A stretch of DNA of 64,000 nt from Neobacillus mesonae (GTDB lineage Bacteria; Bacillota; Bacilli; Bacillales; Cytobacillaceae). The number at the start of each line of letters is the position of its first letter. The stretch's first letter is position 1. The DNA is taken from the NCBI RefSeq assembly GCF_001636315.1, contig NZ_KV440949.1:4358084-4422083 (forward strand). Reading direction: 5' to 3'. The position numbers and the translations under genes are program-made. The notes under the pieces were generated by a model. It saw only the letters and a program-made list of their open reading frames with translations, had not been told where the DNA came from and did not search any database. This document shows, in pieces, positions 48,188-57,276 of this stretch.

Positions 48188-48222
48188 ACAGGATTCCTGA
48201 CTGGAATCCTGTTATTTTTTTC
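48188..48222. terminator. Terminator of sr1 and speA
   Basis: AACAGGATTCC-TGACT-GGAATCCTGTT followed by ATTTTTTT; A tract on the other side serves speA. Confidence 0.9.
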
Positions 48223-48224
48223 TA

Positions 48225-49697
48225 TTATAAAATTGCTTTGTATTCTTTAATGACATGAATCGTCTTTAGGTCATCATCTTCAGGGCCTTGAACAGGCAGA
48301 CCTGCTTCTAGGTTTTTCTTAATGTAATGCAGATTTTCCTTCGTCATGATTTCACCAGGAATAATAATTGGTATTCCCGGCGGATAGACCATCACAAATT
48401 CCGCGATTATCCTGCCTGCAGATTCTTCAAATGGAACCACTTCAGTCTCTGAATAAAAAGCATCCCTAGGTGTTAAAGCCAGAACTGGGATTTCAGGAAG
48501 GAGAACTTCCACCGGTTCTGTTTTCGCGGCACTGTGTTCAAATTCAAGGGAAAGATCTTTTAATGCATTTACAAGTTGATCTGCTTCATACTCTGTATCG
48601 CCAAATGTTACGATACAAAGAATGTTATACAGGTCAGACAATTCAACTTCAATATTATGTTTTTCCCTAAGCCATTTTTCGACCTCGTATCCTGTTAAAC
48701 CTAAATCCTTTACGGAAATTATGAGCTTCATGGGGTCGTAATCATAGGCGGCTTTTGAACCTAAAATTTCTTCACCGGCACAATAAAGATGATCAATTTC
48801 GTTTATTCTTTTGCGCATTGTTCCCGCTAAGCGAATTGTTTTATCAATTAAGTCCCGGCCTTTCACAGCTAATTGCTTACGGGCTACATCCAGTGATGCC
48901 AGCAATAAATAGGAAGTTGAAGTCGTCGTCAGCATACTGAGAATGGACTGTACATGCTTAACGGATACTAATCCTTCTTTTACATTAAGAACGGAACTTT
49001 GCGTCATTGAACCCCCAAGTTTATGAACACTTGTCGCCGCCATATCGGCACCGGCTTGCATAGCTGAAAGGGGTAGTTCATCATGGAAATGGATATGAAC
49101 ACCATGAGCCTCGTCAACAAGCACTGGGATATGATAGGAATGGGCAATTTCTACAATCTTTTTTAAATCTGCAGAGACGCCAAAGTAAGTAGGATTAATA
49201 ACCAGCACCGCCTTGGCATCCGGGTGCTGCTCAAGCGCCTTTTCAACAGAATCTGTTGTAATCCCATGAGAAATTCCAAGCTTTTCATCGATTTCCGGAT
49301 GAATAAACACTGGGATGGCACCGGAAAAAACAATAGCAGACATAACAGACTTATGGACGTTTCGAGGAACGATTATTTTTTCGCCGGGGCCGCATACAGC
49401 CATAACCATCGTCATAATAGCCCCGCTGGTACCTTGAACTGAAAAGAATGTATGATCCGCACCAAAGGCTTTTGCAGCTAATTCTTGAGCTTGTTTTATC
49501 ATTCCTTTTGGATGATGCAGGTCATCAAGGGGGCCGATATTAATTAAGTCAATTGATAAGGCGTTGTCACCGATAAATTGACGAAATTCCGGATCAATCC
49601 CCGCACCTTTTTTATGACCGGGAATATGGAATTGAATAGGATTTCTCTTTGCATGTTGTAATAATCCGCTAAATAACGGTGTTTGGTTTTGCGACAA
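48225..49697 (-). CDS. speA: Arginine decarboxylase SpeA (Orn/Lys/Arg decarboxylase family)
   Basis: This 490-residue PLP enzyme is of the aspartate-aminotransferase-fold decarboxylase family. The PLP lysine is in ATSVHKLGGSMTQSS, preceded by LVDEAHGVHIHFHDELP, and there is a C-terminal Orn/Lys/Arg domain. It makes agmatine from arginine as the first step of spermidine synthesis. The start is TTG 49697 (minus) with GAGGTG upstream. In B. subtilis speA also follows sr1. Confidence 0.9.
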   Translation of the reverse strand: MSQNQTPLFSGLLQHAKRNPIQFHIPGHKKGAGIDPEFRQFIGDNALSIDLINIGPLDDLHHPKGMIKQAQELAAKAFGADHTFFSVQGTSGAIMTMVMAVCGPGEKIIVPRNVHKSVMSAIVFSGAIPVFIHPEIDEKLGISHGITTDSVEKALEQHPDAKAVLVINPTYFGVSADLKKIVEIAHSYHIPVLVDEAHGVHIHFHDELPLSAMQAGADMAATSVHKLGGSMTQSSVLNVKEGLVSVKHVQSILSMLTTTSTSYLLLASLDVARKQLAVKGRDLIDKTIRLAGTMRKRINEIDHLYCAGEEILGSKAAYDYDPMKLIISVKDLGLTGYEVEKWLREKHNIEVELSDLYNILCIVTFGDTEYEADQLVNALKDLSLEFEHSAAKTEPVEVLLPEIPVLALTPRDAFYSETEVVPFEESAGRIIAEFVMVYPPGIPIIIPGEIMTKENLHYIKKNLEAGLPVQGPEDDDLKTIHVIKEYKAIL

Positions 49698-49899
49698 TTT
49701 AGATCCACACCTCTTTATTTATAAAAATACATAATTTATTTGACGAAACAATAAACAAAAAACAAGTGAATTATAGCATTATTCTTATCTATTGCATAGG
49801 AGTTTTCCCTTTTTCTTTTTGATTAGTTTCTCAAACATAAAGGAAAAATAATCTGTTTAGCCGAAATAACATATAGTAACAATTATAGGAGGGTCTAAA

Positions 49900-50859
49900 G
49901 TGAACTGGCAAACACGTGTAACGGAAATTTTAAATATTCAATATCCAATCATTCAAGGCGGACTTGCTTACCTAGCCTACTCAGATTTGGCAGCTGCGGT
50001 ATCGAATGCTGGGGGGCTCGGGCAAATTACCGCGATGTCGCTGGAAAAACCAGAACAGCTTAGGGATGAGATCAGGAGAGTAAGACAATTGACTGAAAAG
50101 CCATTTGGTGTGAACTTTGCTATAGGGCAGCACGGAAGATCGTTTAGTGAATTTTTACAAGTTGCGATTGATGAGGAGGTACCTGTTATTTCCATGACAG
50201 GAGGAAATCCTGCTCCAATCTTTGAGCAATTAAAAGGTACTAATGCCAAAACACTTGTCCTTGTTGCCGCAAGGAGACAGGCTGTTAAAGCGGAGGAGCT
50301 TGGGGCAGATGCGGTCATGGTTGTCGGGCAGGAGGGAGGGGGCCATTTAGGCCGTGATGATATTGGTACGATGGTATTAATTCCGCAAGTTGTTGATGCG
50401 GTCTCGATTCCGGTTATTGCCTCCGGAGGAATTGGCGATGGCCGAGGGTTAATGGCAGCCTTGAGCTTAGGTGCTGAAGGTATTGAAATGGGCACAAGAT
50501 TTATTGCCACCCAGGAGTGTGTTCATGCAAGTGAAGTATATAAACAAGCACTTGTGGAAGGGACGGAAACGGATACCGTCGTCATTAAACGTACCCTTGG
50601 TTCTCCCGCCAGAGCGATTGCGAACGGTTGGACCGAAAAAATATTGGACATTGAAAAGAATAACGGCGGCTACGAAGAGCTAAAAGAGTATATCAGTGGA
50701 AAAGCTAATAAAAAATACATATATGATGGTGCTGTAGATAACGGCTTCGCCTGGGCCGGACAGGTGATGGGGTTGATCAGAGATATCCCAACAGTCGCCG
50801 AACTGTTAAACAGAATCATTTTAGATGCGGAACAAATTCGTACAAAATGGGGAAAATAA
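49900..50859 (+). CDS. FMN-dependent FabK/nitronate monooxygenase-like oxidoreductase
   Basis: This 319-residue TIM-barrel flavoprotein has the 2-nitropropane-dioxygenase/FabK layout: IQYPIIQGGLAYLAYSDLAAAVSNAGGLGQ at the FMN end (quoted here as its first and last parts QYPIIQGG and NAGGLGQ), GGHLGRDD, IASGGIGDGRGLMAAL and EMGTRFIATQEC. Members either reduce enoyl-ACP or oxidise nitronates; I cannot decide between them from sequence alone. Start GTG 49900 with AGGAGGG upstream. It is followed by yktA. Confidence 0.82.
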   Translation: MNWQTRVTEILNIQYPIIQGGLAYLAYSDLAAAVSNAGGLGQITAMSLEKPEQLRDEIRRVRQLTEKPFGVNFAIGQHGRSFSEFLQVAIDEEVPVISMTGGNPAPIFEQLKGTNAKTLVLVAARRQAVKAEELGADAVMVVGQEGGGHLGRDDIGTMVLIPQVVDAVSIPVIASGGIGDGRGLMAALSLGAEGIEMGTRFIATQECVHASEVYKQALVEGTETDTVVIKRTLGSPARAIANGWTEKILDIEKNNGGYEELKEYISGKANKKYIYDGAVDNGFAWAGQVMGLIRDIPTVAELLNRIILDAEQIRTKWGK

Positions 50860-50900
50860 TGATAAAATCATAAATATAAGTTTAGTGAGCAGGTGAGTTT

Positions 50901-51173
50901 ATGGAATATCAATACCCAATTGATTACAGCTGGACAACAGAGGAAATTATTGATGTAGTTAAATTTTTCGAGGCTATTGAAAAGGCTTATGAAACAGGAA
51001 TTGAACGTGATGGCCTGTTGCAGGCTTATCGCCGCTTTAAAGAGATCGTCCCAAGTAAAGCGGAAGAGAAGACGGTTTGTGGCGAATTTGAAGAAATAAG
51101 CGGCTATTCTTCCTACCGTACCATCAAAAAAGCAAAAGAAGCTGCAGCGGGTGAAAAGATCACGATGCCGTAA
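50901..51173 (+). CDS. yktA: UPF0223 protein YktA
   Basis: This 90-residue protein matches the UPF0223 family: [20 protein letters not shown], then a helical body ending [14 protein letters not shown]. Function unknown. ATG 50901 follows GCAGGTGAG. It is close behind the flavoprotein gene and converges on yktB, matching B. subtilis yktA-yktB. Confidence 0.85.
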   Translation: MEYQYPIDYSWTTEEIIDVVKFFEAIEKAYETGIERDGLLQAYRRFKEIVPSKAEEKTVCGEFEEISGYSSYRTIKKAKEAAAGEKITMP

Positions 51174-51189
51174 ATAAAAAGTAGAACGA

Positions 51190-51222
51190 AGGTGTCAGGA
51201 CCGCTTAGCGGTGCCTGACATC
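51190..51222. terminator. GC-rich palindrome between yktA and yktB
   Basis: TGTCAGGACCGC-TTA-GCGGTGCCTGACA is a strong hairpin with one A.G mismatch. It can terminate both convergent genes, but T tracts are weak. It resembles a GTGTCAGGCACC-type repeat common in Bacillus genomes. Confidence 0.65.
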
Positions 51223-51227
51223 ATTTA

Positions 51228-51860
51228 CTATTTTATTCCCATAGCGAGTTTATATAACGGGACGACCTTTTGAAAAACATCATTAATCTGTTCAACCAGC
51301 CCCTCTGAACCTAGCTGAATGACTTGTTCTCGATCTATTGTATACCCGCATAACAGCTCGGCTTTTTTGATAGTACTGAGCCGTTCAAACATCTTCTTTA
51401 AGTCATCTTTGGCCATTTGTTGATGCAAGATTGTTTCCGGTTTTGTGTGATCAATTGACCAAACAAAATCTTTAGGGATTTCTTTATGTATTTTGGCGGT
51501 CTTTTTACTAAAGCGTTTCCCAATTTCACTCTTTTGTGGTGCTTCATATATAACCGCAAACCAAATAAACAAATGGGTGTTCCATAAGCCGATTTGAAAA
51601 TGAGGCAGCATTTTATATCCTCTTTTGTTATTAGCAAAGGCAACCCACGTATCTTTAGGAGGGTTAATCGTTCTTCTGGCGTGCTTGGCAACATGGACAA
51701 ACATTTCCTCGCCCGTAATCGCAGATAGGGTAGGTGCAAAATAACTTCCCAATCCCTCTAATTTTGGTCGAATTCGATCCTTTAATGCTTCCATCCTTGG
51801 CTCTAGGCCATCTATTAAAAAAACCTCAAAATCTTCATTTGTAAAGCCTATAAATTCCAT
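51228..51860 (-). CDS. yktB: UPF0637 protein YktB
   Basis: This 210-residue protein belongs to the UPF0637/DUF1054 family: MEFIGFTNEDFEVFLIDGLE, FVHVAKHARRTINPPKDTWV and KMLPHFQIGLWNTHLFIWF are conserved. Structural relatives exist but no activity is known. Ribosome site TAGGAGG lies upstream of ATG 51860 (minus). Confidence 0.87.
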   Translation of the reverse strand: MEFIGFTNEDFEVFLIDGLEPRMEALKDRIRPKLEGLGSYFAPTLSAITGEEMFVHVAKHARRTINPPKDTWVAFANNKRGYKMLPHFQIGLWNTHLFIWFAVIYEAPQKSEIGKRFSKKTAKIHKEIPKDFVWSIDHTKPETILHQQMAKDDLKKMFERLSTIKKAELLCGYTIDREQVIQLGSEGLVEQINDVFQKVVPLYKLAMGIK

Positions 51861-52036
51861 ACAATGAACCTCCTACATTATATGTCATTTATTGTAGCAT
51901 AACCAAAAAAAATGACGTAATATGTTGCCTTTCTAGGTGAACGCACATATTTGTTCCAACATTTCTGAATCGCTCATAATATACAGTAAATAAATTATCA
52001 GAAAGTTAAGTAAATACTTGAAAGGGGAGGAGAAAT

Positions 52037-52231
52037 GTGAAACAATTGATGAACACTTCTTTGAAAAAAGTTGGCGAAAAGGAAAGGACCGCGGTCTTAA
52101 GATTAGAAATGGACTATGAACTGGCAACATTATTTGAGGCTATTGAAGAAAATGATGAAAAGAAGATCAAACTTTGCAAACAAAAGCTTGAAAAGATTCG
52201 CCAAGAATTATTACGATTAAAGGCTTTTTAA
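52037..52231 (+). CDS. ykzI: YkzI-like small protein
   Basis: This 64-residue protein is strongly helical and charged (EMDYELATLFEAIEENDEKK). The start is GTG 52037 after GGGGAGGAG. Its position between yktB and suhB and its length fit B. subtilis YkzI; the assignment is by synteny more than by motif. Function unknown. Confidence 0.6.
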   Translation: MKQLMNTSLKKVGEKERTAVLRLEMDYELATLFEAIEENDEKKIKLCKQKLEKIRQELLRLKAF

Positions 52232-52298
52232 TATGAATAAAGTATTATAGCTAAGGAGCAGCAAAATAGAATGAATCGAAAGAAAAATTTGGTGATTT

Positions 52299-52335
52299 AA
52301 ACGAACTCCATAGTATAAGGGGGAGTTCGTTTATT
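52299..52335 (+). terminator. Terminator between ykzI and suhB
   Basis: AAACGAACTCC and GGGAGTTCGTTT pair, then ATTATT. The remaining 120 bases up to suhB show no further structure that I can support. Confidence 0.7.
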
Positions 52336-52486
52336 ATTGAGCTTTTATGTTGAAATTGTTTATTAAAGACGCCAAAAAGTTGCCGCCGTCAGTGAATTTG
52401 ATTAAGCTATAGATGTACATATTCACTCCGATGTGATTTAAACTATATACGAAGAAATGAAAGTTTGCGTTCAATGGAGGATTTTT

Positions 52487-53284
52487 ATGAATTGGGAAGC
52501 AGTTTATCATGATGCTAAACAATGGGTTAAAGAGGCTGGTGAAAGAATTCGTTTGTCTTTTCAGCAAACTTTAACGATTAAAACGAAGTCAAATCCAAAT
52601 GATTTGGTGACAGATATCGACCAAGAAATTGAGCAATTCTTTATTCGCAAAATTAGAGACGTTTATCCGGAACACAAAATACTGGGTGAAGAAGGTTTTG
52701 GCGATCAATTGGATCAGCTTAACGGAACAGTGTGGCTGCTTGATCCGATTGATGGAACCATGAACTTTATTCATCAGCAGAGGAATTTTGCCATTTCGCT
52801 CGGAGTTTATGAGAACGGTATAGGCAAAATTGGGATTATCTACGATGTGGTACATGATGAAATGTATCATACTCTCTGCGGCAATGGTGCTTATTTAAAT
52901 GAGAGGCCGATTGCCCCATTAAAGGAAAGGGGAGTGAAGGAATCCATTATTGCCTTAAACGCAACGTGGGTGATGGAAAATCATCGAATCAACCATCAGA
53001 TATTAATACCATTAGTCAGGGATGCCAGAGGCACGCGATCATACGGCTCCGCAGCCCTTGAAATGGTTTATGTAGCAACAGGAAGAGTGGACGCCTATAT
53101 TTCTATGCGCTTATCCCCGTGGGACTTTGCCGCTGGAGCAATCCTAGTTGAAGAGCTGGGCGGGATTGTCACCAATTTACGCGGTGAAAAGCTTGATTTC
53201 CTGTCAAAAGATTCATTGTTTGCCGCAAAACCTGGACTGCATCAGGATATCTTAAAAAATTATTTAAAGAATGGAAATTGGTAA
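52487..53284 (+). CDS. suhB: Inositol monophosphatase family protein (YktC/SuhB)
   Basis: This 265-residue Mg-dependent phosphatase has all family metal motifs: LGEEGFG, WLLDPIDGTMNFIH and WDFAAGAILVEELGG. It hydrolyses inositol phosphates and possibly other sugar phosphates. ATG 52487 lies six bases after TGGAGGA; a ten-codon extension is rejected. Its terminator downstream has been split by element B. Confidence 0.92.
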   Translation: MNWEAVYHDAKQWVKEAGERIRLSFQQTLTIKTKSNPNDLVTDIDQEIEQFFIRKIRDVYPEHKILGEEGFGDQLDQLNGTVWLLDPIDGTMNFIHQQRNFAISLGVYENGIGKIGIIYDVVHDEMYHTLCGNGAYLNERPIAPLKERGVKESIIALNATWVMENHRINHQILIPLVRDARGTRSYGSAALEMVYVATGRVDAYISMRLSPWDFAAGAILVEELGGIVTNLRGEKLDFLSKDSLFAAKPGLHQDILKNYLKNGNW

Positions 53285-53287
53285 AAA

Positions 53288-53306
53288 AGAAGCCTTTTCG
53301 GCTTCT
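53288..53306. repeat. Left copy of duplicated terminator hairpin (element B)
   Basis: AGAAGCCTTTTCGGCTTCT, a 7-bp-stem palindrome, repeated exactly at 53540-53558. It is the former suhB/ylaF bidirectional terminator. Confidence 0.9.
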
Positions 53307-53539
53307 GAGGCTGTCGAAAAACTTTCGATGGCCCTCGACTCCTGCGGCATCGTGAGGTCACTGGAGACCCCACAGCCGCAAAGCGACGAGGAGGCTCCAG
53401 GACCTTCCCCGCGGAAAGCGAGTGCCCGGAGCGGAAATCAACAGGCCCCATTAGCAGGGTCAATCTTATTATAAAATCCGTATTTTAGGTCTGATAAAAT
53501 GAAAAATTGCCGAGAAAAATACCCTTTCTCGACAATCTG
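53307..53539. mobile_element. MITE-like element B, deletion derivative of the IS1182-like family
   Basis: The 233-base element has ends GAGGCTGTCGAAAAA and, read inward from the right, CAGATTGTCGAGAAA, matching element A in inverted orientation. It lacks all transposase sequence. The internal palindromic repeat is cut: the part ending in CGAG is joined directly to GGCCATCGAAAG, whereas in element A about 540 bases lie between. Two frames cross it on opposite strands but both are repeat sequence. It sits between suhB and ylaF. Confidence 0.85.
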
Positions 53540-53558
53540 AGAAGCCTTTTCGGCTTCT
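53540..53558. repeat. Right copy of duplicated terminator hairpin (element B)
   Basis: AGAAGCCTTTTCGGCTTCT followed by TTTTATAA; still a functional terminator shape for plus-strand transcripts. Confidence 0.9.
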
Positions 53559-53560
53559 TT

Positions 53561-53746
53561 TTATAATTCTCCTCGTTCCCGTAATTTCTTTTTTGTTTTA
53601 AAACCCATACCCATAATGGCAATCAGGGCAATGATACATCCGGCTATTCCGATAAGACTTTTTTCGGCAATGGCGACCCCGATTCCCATAATACTTACTG
53701 CGGCTAAAATTGCATACATAAGTAAAGACCATTTTATTTGCTTCAT
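53561..53746 (-). CDS. ylaF: YlaF family small membrane protein (DUF5325)
   Basis: This 61-residue protein has two membrane segments (about residues 6-25 and 30-48) and a basic C terminus (KTKKKLRERGEL). It matches YlaF, which also neighbours typA in B. subtilis. Ribosome site TGAGGAGTT. Function unknown. Its downstream terminator was split by element B. Confidence 0.8.
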   Translation of the reverse strand: MKQIKWSLLMYAILAAVSIMGIGVAIAEKSLIGIAGCIIALIAIMGMGFKTKKKLRERGEL

Positions 53747-53887
53747 TTGTTAACTCCTCATAAACTAATTTATTTTTATTTTACCGAAAAAGTTTTTAGT
53801 TTTCCACTACTAATGTGGTATAATGTTTTAGTTGTGCATGAAACTATAGACAACTGAAGAGTTTTTTATAAATAGGAGTGGGACACT

Positions 53888-55726
53888 TTGAAACTAAGAG
53901 AAGATATTAGAAATATTGCCATAATTGCACACGTTGACCATGGTAAAACAACATTGGTGGACCAATTATTAAAGCAGTCAGGTATTTTTCGTTCAAATGA
54001 ACATATTGAAGAACGTGCCATGGATTCAAATGACATAGAAAGAGAACGCGGGATTACAATCTTAGCTAAAAATACCGCCATTCAATATAAAAATAAACGA
54101 ATTAATATCTTGGATACACCGGGACACGCTGATTTCGGCGGTGAGGTAGAACGTATTATGAAGATGGTGGATGGCGTTTTACTTGTTGTGGACGCCTATG
54201 AAGGCTGCATGCCGCAGACTCGTTTTGTTCTTAAAAAAGCCCTTGAACAAAACTTAACACCAATTGTTGTCGTTAACAAAATTGACCGTGATTTTGCCCG
54301 TCCGGCTGAGGTGGTCGATGAAGTTATCGATTTATTTATTGAACTGGATGCAACAGAGGAACAATTAGAGTTTCCGGTTGTTTATGCTTCCGCTATTAAT
54401 GGAACGGCCAGTTTAAATCCGGAAAAACAAGATGAAAACATGCAATCATTGTATGAGGCAATTATTGAACATATCCCTTCACCAATTGATAATAGTGAAG
54501 AACCGCTGCAATTCCAGGTAGCGCTGCTTGATTATAATGAATACGTCGGCAGAATTGGGATCGGCCGAGTGTTCCGGGGGACCATGCAGGTTGGACAGCA
54601 GGTTGCCCTGATGAAGCTTGACGGATCTGTCAAATCATTCAGAGTGACGAAAATCTTCGGTTTCTTTGGCTTGAAACGTCAAGAGATTCAAGAGGCAAAA
54701 GCAGGAGATTTAGTGGCTGTTTCAGGGATGGAGGATATTAACGTCGGTGAAACTGTTTGTCCGATTGACCATCAGGAAGCACTGCCGGTGTTGAGAATTG
54801 ATGAACCAACGCTGCAAATGACGTTTGCCGTCAATAACAGCCCATTTGCCGGCCGTGAAGGAAAATATTTAACGGCTAGGAAAGTTGAAGAAAGACTGCT
54901 TGCACAATTACACACAGATGTCAGCCTGCGGGTTGAAAATACGGATTCTCCTGATGCTTGGGTTGTTTCCGGACGGGGTGAGCTCCATCTTTCTATTTTA
55001 ATTGAAAATATGCGCCGTGAAGGTTATGAACTGCAGGTTTCAAAACCTGAGGTTATTGTAAAGGAAATTGATGGAGTACGCTGTGAGCCTGTGGAACGAG
55101 TACAAATCGATGTGCCTGAAGAGCATACCGGCTCTGTTATGGAATCGATTGGTGCCCGTAAAGGGGAATTGTTAGATATGGTTAATAATGGGAATGGTCA
55201 AGTCAGGTTAATCTTTAATGTTCCTGCCCGTGGATTAATTGGCTATACAACTGAGTTTTTAACCCTTACTCGCGGATATGGAATTATCAATCATACATTT
55301 GACAGCTATCAGCCAATGCTTTCAGGGCAAGTGGGCGGAAGACGAAATGGGGTTCTTGTTTCAATGGAATCTGGAAAAGCTTCCACTTATGGTATAATGC
55401 AGATAGAAGACCGCGGAACGATTTTCGTTGAGCCTGGAACGGAAATCTATGAGGGTATGATTGTAGGTGAAAATACTCGGGAAAATGATTTAGCAGTTAA
55501 TATTACAAAAGTGAAACAGGCCACTAACGTTCGTTCTGCAACGAAGGATCAAACATCTGTGATTAAAAAGCCGCGAATTTTGACGCTAGAGGAATCTTTA
55601 GAGTATTTGAATGAGGACGAATATTGTGAGGTTACTCCAAAGTCAATTCGTTTAAGAAAGAAAATTTTAGATAAAAATGAACGTGAAAAGATGGCTAAAA
55701 AGAAAAAATATGCTGAAATGAGCTAA
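53888..55726 (+). CDS. typA: Translational GTPase TypA/BipA
   Basis: This 612-residue ribosome-associated GTPase has G1 [12 protein letters not shown]3 DTPGHAD, G4 NKID, domains II and III as in EF-G, and the BipA-specific C-terminal domain ([19 protein letters not shown]). It helps 50S assembly and growth at low temperature or stress. The start is TTG 53888 with AGGAGTG upstream. It is followed by ylaH with a short gap. Confidence 0.96.
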   Translation: MKLREDIRNIAIIAHVDHGKTTLVDQLLKQSGIFRSNEHIEERAMDSNDIERERGITILAKNTAIQYKNKRINILDTPGHADFGGEVERIMKMVDGVLLVVDAYEGCMPQTRFVLKKALEQNLTPIVVVNKIDRDFARPAEVVDEVIDLFIELDATEEQLEFPVVYASAINGTASLNPEKQDENMQSLYEAIIEHIPSPIDNSEEPLQFQVALLDYNEYVGRIGIGRVFRGTMQVGQQVALMKLDGSVKSFRVTKIFGFFGLKRQEIQEAKAGDLVAVSGMEDINVGETVCPIDHQEALPVLRIDEPTLQMTFAVNNSPFAGREGKYLTARKVEERLLAQLHTDVSLRVENTDSPDAWVVSGRGELHLSILIENMRREGYELQVSKPEVIVKEIDGVRCEPVERVQIDVPEEHTGSVMESIGARKGELLDMVNNGNGQVRLIFNVPARGLIGYTTEFLTLTRGYGIINHTFDSYQPMLSGQVGGRRNGVLVSMESGKASTYGIMQIEDRGTIFVEPGTEIYEGMIVGENTRENDLAVNITKVKQATNVRSATKDQTSVIKKPRILTLEESLEYLNEDEYCEVTPKSIRLRKKILDKNEREKMAKKKKYAEMS

Positions 55727-55742
55727 GTGGAGGTTAGATAAC

Positions 55743-56057
55743 ATGGATGTTGGAGAACATCTTTCATTCTTCGCTGCTTTATATAAAGTGAATGAACAGC
55801 CAAAAGTTGGTATGTGGCTCCTTTACCTTACCATTGTTGTTTTATCCATTATCGTTTATAAACTAGGATTTGCCAAAAAGCTGCCGCTTGGAAAAAACAT
55901 AATCATCTATATAATTTTAGCTCTCGGTTGTTCGATCTTTACCTTCTTTGGAATCTTTCTGCCAGTTGCTGAAGGTTTAGTTATTGCGGCATTGATTTTA
56001 AGTATTTATAAAATTCGTCTGCATCAATCTAAAAAACAGCAAACAGAGGCAAAGTAA
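55743..56057 (+). CDS. ylaH: YlaH-like membrane protein
   Basis: This 104-residue protein has three hydrophobic segments (about residues 24-43, 51-70 and 76-91) and a basic tail. It fits the YlaH-like family by sequence and by position right after typA. Ribosome site AGTGGAGGT. Function unknown. Confidence 0.82.
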   Translation: MDVGEHLSFFAALYKVNEQPKVGMWLLYLTIVVLSIIVYKLGFAKKLPLGKNIIIYIILALGCSIFTFFGIFLPVAEGLVIAALILSIYKIRLHQSKKQQTEAK

Positions 56058-56072
56058 CGGGGGGTAGGGGAA

Positions 56073-56363
56073 ATGAGTTCGGTACAGGATGTTATATATA
56101 ATTGGCTGACGATTAAGGTCGTTTGTGATGCACGTCCGGACGATACAGCCGCAGTGGAAACGAAAAAACATTTTGAAGAAATGCTCTCTGAACACAAAAT
56201 TAGCAATATCGACATTACCACTGACGATGTTATGTATTATGTTACCTATAACCATGAAGATGAAAGTAAAAAAACACGTTTTCCTCGCGAATTAATAGAG
56301 ATTATGCTTAATCAAATTAATTCGGAGCCTGATAAATATGTAAACTATCCGGAAGAAAAATAA
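56073..56363 (+). CDS. Conserved hypothetical protein, 96 aa
   Basis: The 96-residue soluble acidic protein begins MSSVQDVIYNWLTIKVVCDA and contains a repeated Asp/Thr-rich part (IDITTDDVMYYVTYNHEDES). I cannot name a family. ATG 56073 follows GGGGTAGGGG. It lies 15 bases after ylaH, so it is probably in the typA-ylaH operon, closed by the strong terminator after it. Confidence 0.72.
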   Translation: MSSVQDVIYNWLTIKVVCDARPDDTAAVETKKHFEEMLSEHKISNIDITTDDVMYYVTYNHEDESKKTRFPRELIEIMLNQINSEPDKYVNYPEEK

Positions 56364-56364
56364 C

Positions 56365-56405
56365 AAAAAAGCCTCATGTCCTTTTAAAGACATGAGGCTT
56401 TTTTA
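56365..56405. terminator. Bidirectional terminator before ylaI
   Basis: AAAAAAGCCTCATGTC and GACATGAGGCTTTTTT; very strong on both strands. Confidence 0.92.
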
Positions 56406-56426
56406 AATTGTTCACGGTTGATTTAA

Positions 56427-56627
56427 TCACCATTCGTCCTTTTCCGGTCGTGAGCGGTACAGCCGAAAATTACCAGATTCAATCCTGGCATTGGTTTTAT
56501 CGCGGATTCTGTCATGACATTCTGTACACATATATGTATGGATTGGACGATTGCGCAGCCGTTTAGCAATCATTGATTCATTGTCAATATTTTCTACTTT
56601 ATCACAAATTACGCATTTTACTCGCAT
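56427..56627 (-). CDS. ylaI: YlaI family zinc-ribbon-like protein (DUF2197)
   Basis: This 66-residue protein has two CxxC pairs, VKCVICDKV near the N terminus and MCTECHDRI in the middle, so it probably binds zinc. It matches YlaI. Start ATG 56627 (minus), with GAGGTG nine bases away. Function unknown. Confidence 0.83.
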   Translation of the reverse strand: MRVKCVICDKVENIDNESMIAKRLRNRPIHTYMCTECHDRIRDKTNARIESGNFRLYRSRPEKDEW

Positions 56628-56797
56628 CCTAAAGGCACCTCTTCATATTATTTGCATAAAAGATTATCTATACTATACCATGGGAACTCTATTCGGGGGA
56701 ATCTGCATGTGTTTAAGTTGCTGAAAAAACGCCATAGTAGTAATATGAGAATAACTGTTTGTTACAGTATGCAGAATCGATAAAGGAGTTATGAAAA

Positions 56798-57253
56798 ATG
56801 GCAAACCAAGTGGAACCAAGGCTGATCCAGCCTTTATATGATGAATTGCAAAAGGAAAGATTTGTGACATTAGCAACCATTGATTATGAAACAGGCGGGC
56901 CGAATGTCAGCGCCATTTCATGGGTATTAGCGAAAGATGAAAGTACTATTTATTTTTCGGTTGATAATCGTTCACGGATTCTTGAAAATATTGCCGCGAA
57001 CAACAAAGTGGTAATTAATTTGATTGCAAATGAATCTACATACTCTATTGCCGGCGAAGCAATAATTAAAGAGGAAATACTGCAGGATGTTCCATTAAAG
57101 CTTGCTTTAATAGAAGTTTCCATCAATGAGGTCAGGGATGTTATGTTCTACGGCTCAAAAATTGTTTCTGAAATCCAATATGATAAAACGTACGATAAAA
57201 GAGCGGCGGAACGTCTAGATAAGCAAGTCATGGATGCAATGAAAAAAGCTTAG
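56798..57253 (+). CDS. ylaL: Pyridoxamine 5'-phosphate oxidase-like protein
   Basis: This 151-residue protein has the split-barrel flavin-binding fold: FVTLATIDYETGGPNVSAIS and FSVDNRSRILENIAAN are conserved. No confirmed substrate. By similarity and region it could be YlaL; I am less sure of the name than of the fold. Ribosome site AAAGGAG. Own terminator follows. Confidence 0.75.
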   Translation: MANQVEPRLIQPLYDELQKERFVTLATIDYETGGPNVSAISWVLAKDESTIYFSVDNRSRILENIAANNKVVINLIANESTYSIAGEAIIKEEILQDVPLKLALIEVSINEVRDVMFYGSKIVSEIQYDKTYDKRAAERLDKQVMDAMKKA

Positions 57254-57271
57254 TTGGCACTAAGCTTTTTT
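57242..57271. terminator. Bidirectional terminator between ylaL and ylaJ
   Basis: AAAAAAGCTTAG-TTGGCA-CTAAGCTTTTTT. Confidence 0.9.
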
Positions 57272-57276
57272 CATTG

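Larger units (their letters stand above)
47986..48222 (+). ncRNA. sr1: SR1 dual-function RNA
   Basis: A transcript from the promoter above to the terminator at 48188-48222 would be about 235 nt, carry the sr1P frame, and lie between the pdh region and speA, where B. subtilis SR1 is encoded. SR1 represses glycolytically irrelevant translation of ahrC mRNA by base pairing; whether the ahrC-pairing region is kept cannot be judged without the ahrC sequence. The 5' end is inferred from the -10 position. Confidence 0.72.

Noticed and set aside
53260..53474. Two 67-codon frames on opposite strands across element B
   Set aside because: Both run through repeat sequence and the suhB end; the GC-rich palindrome produces open frames by chance.
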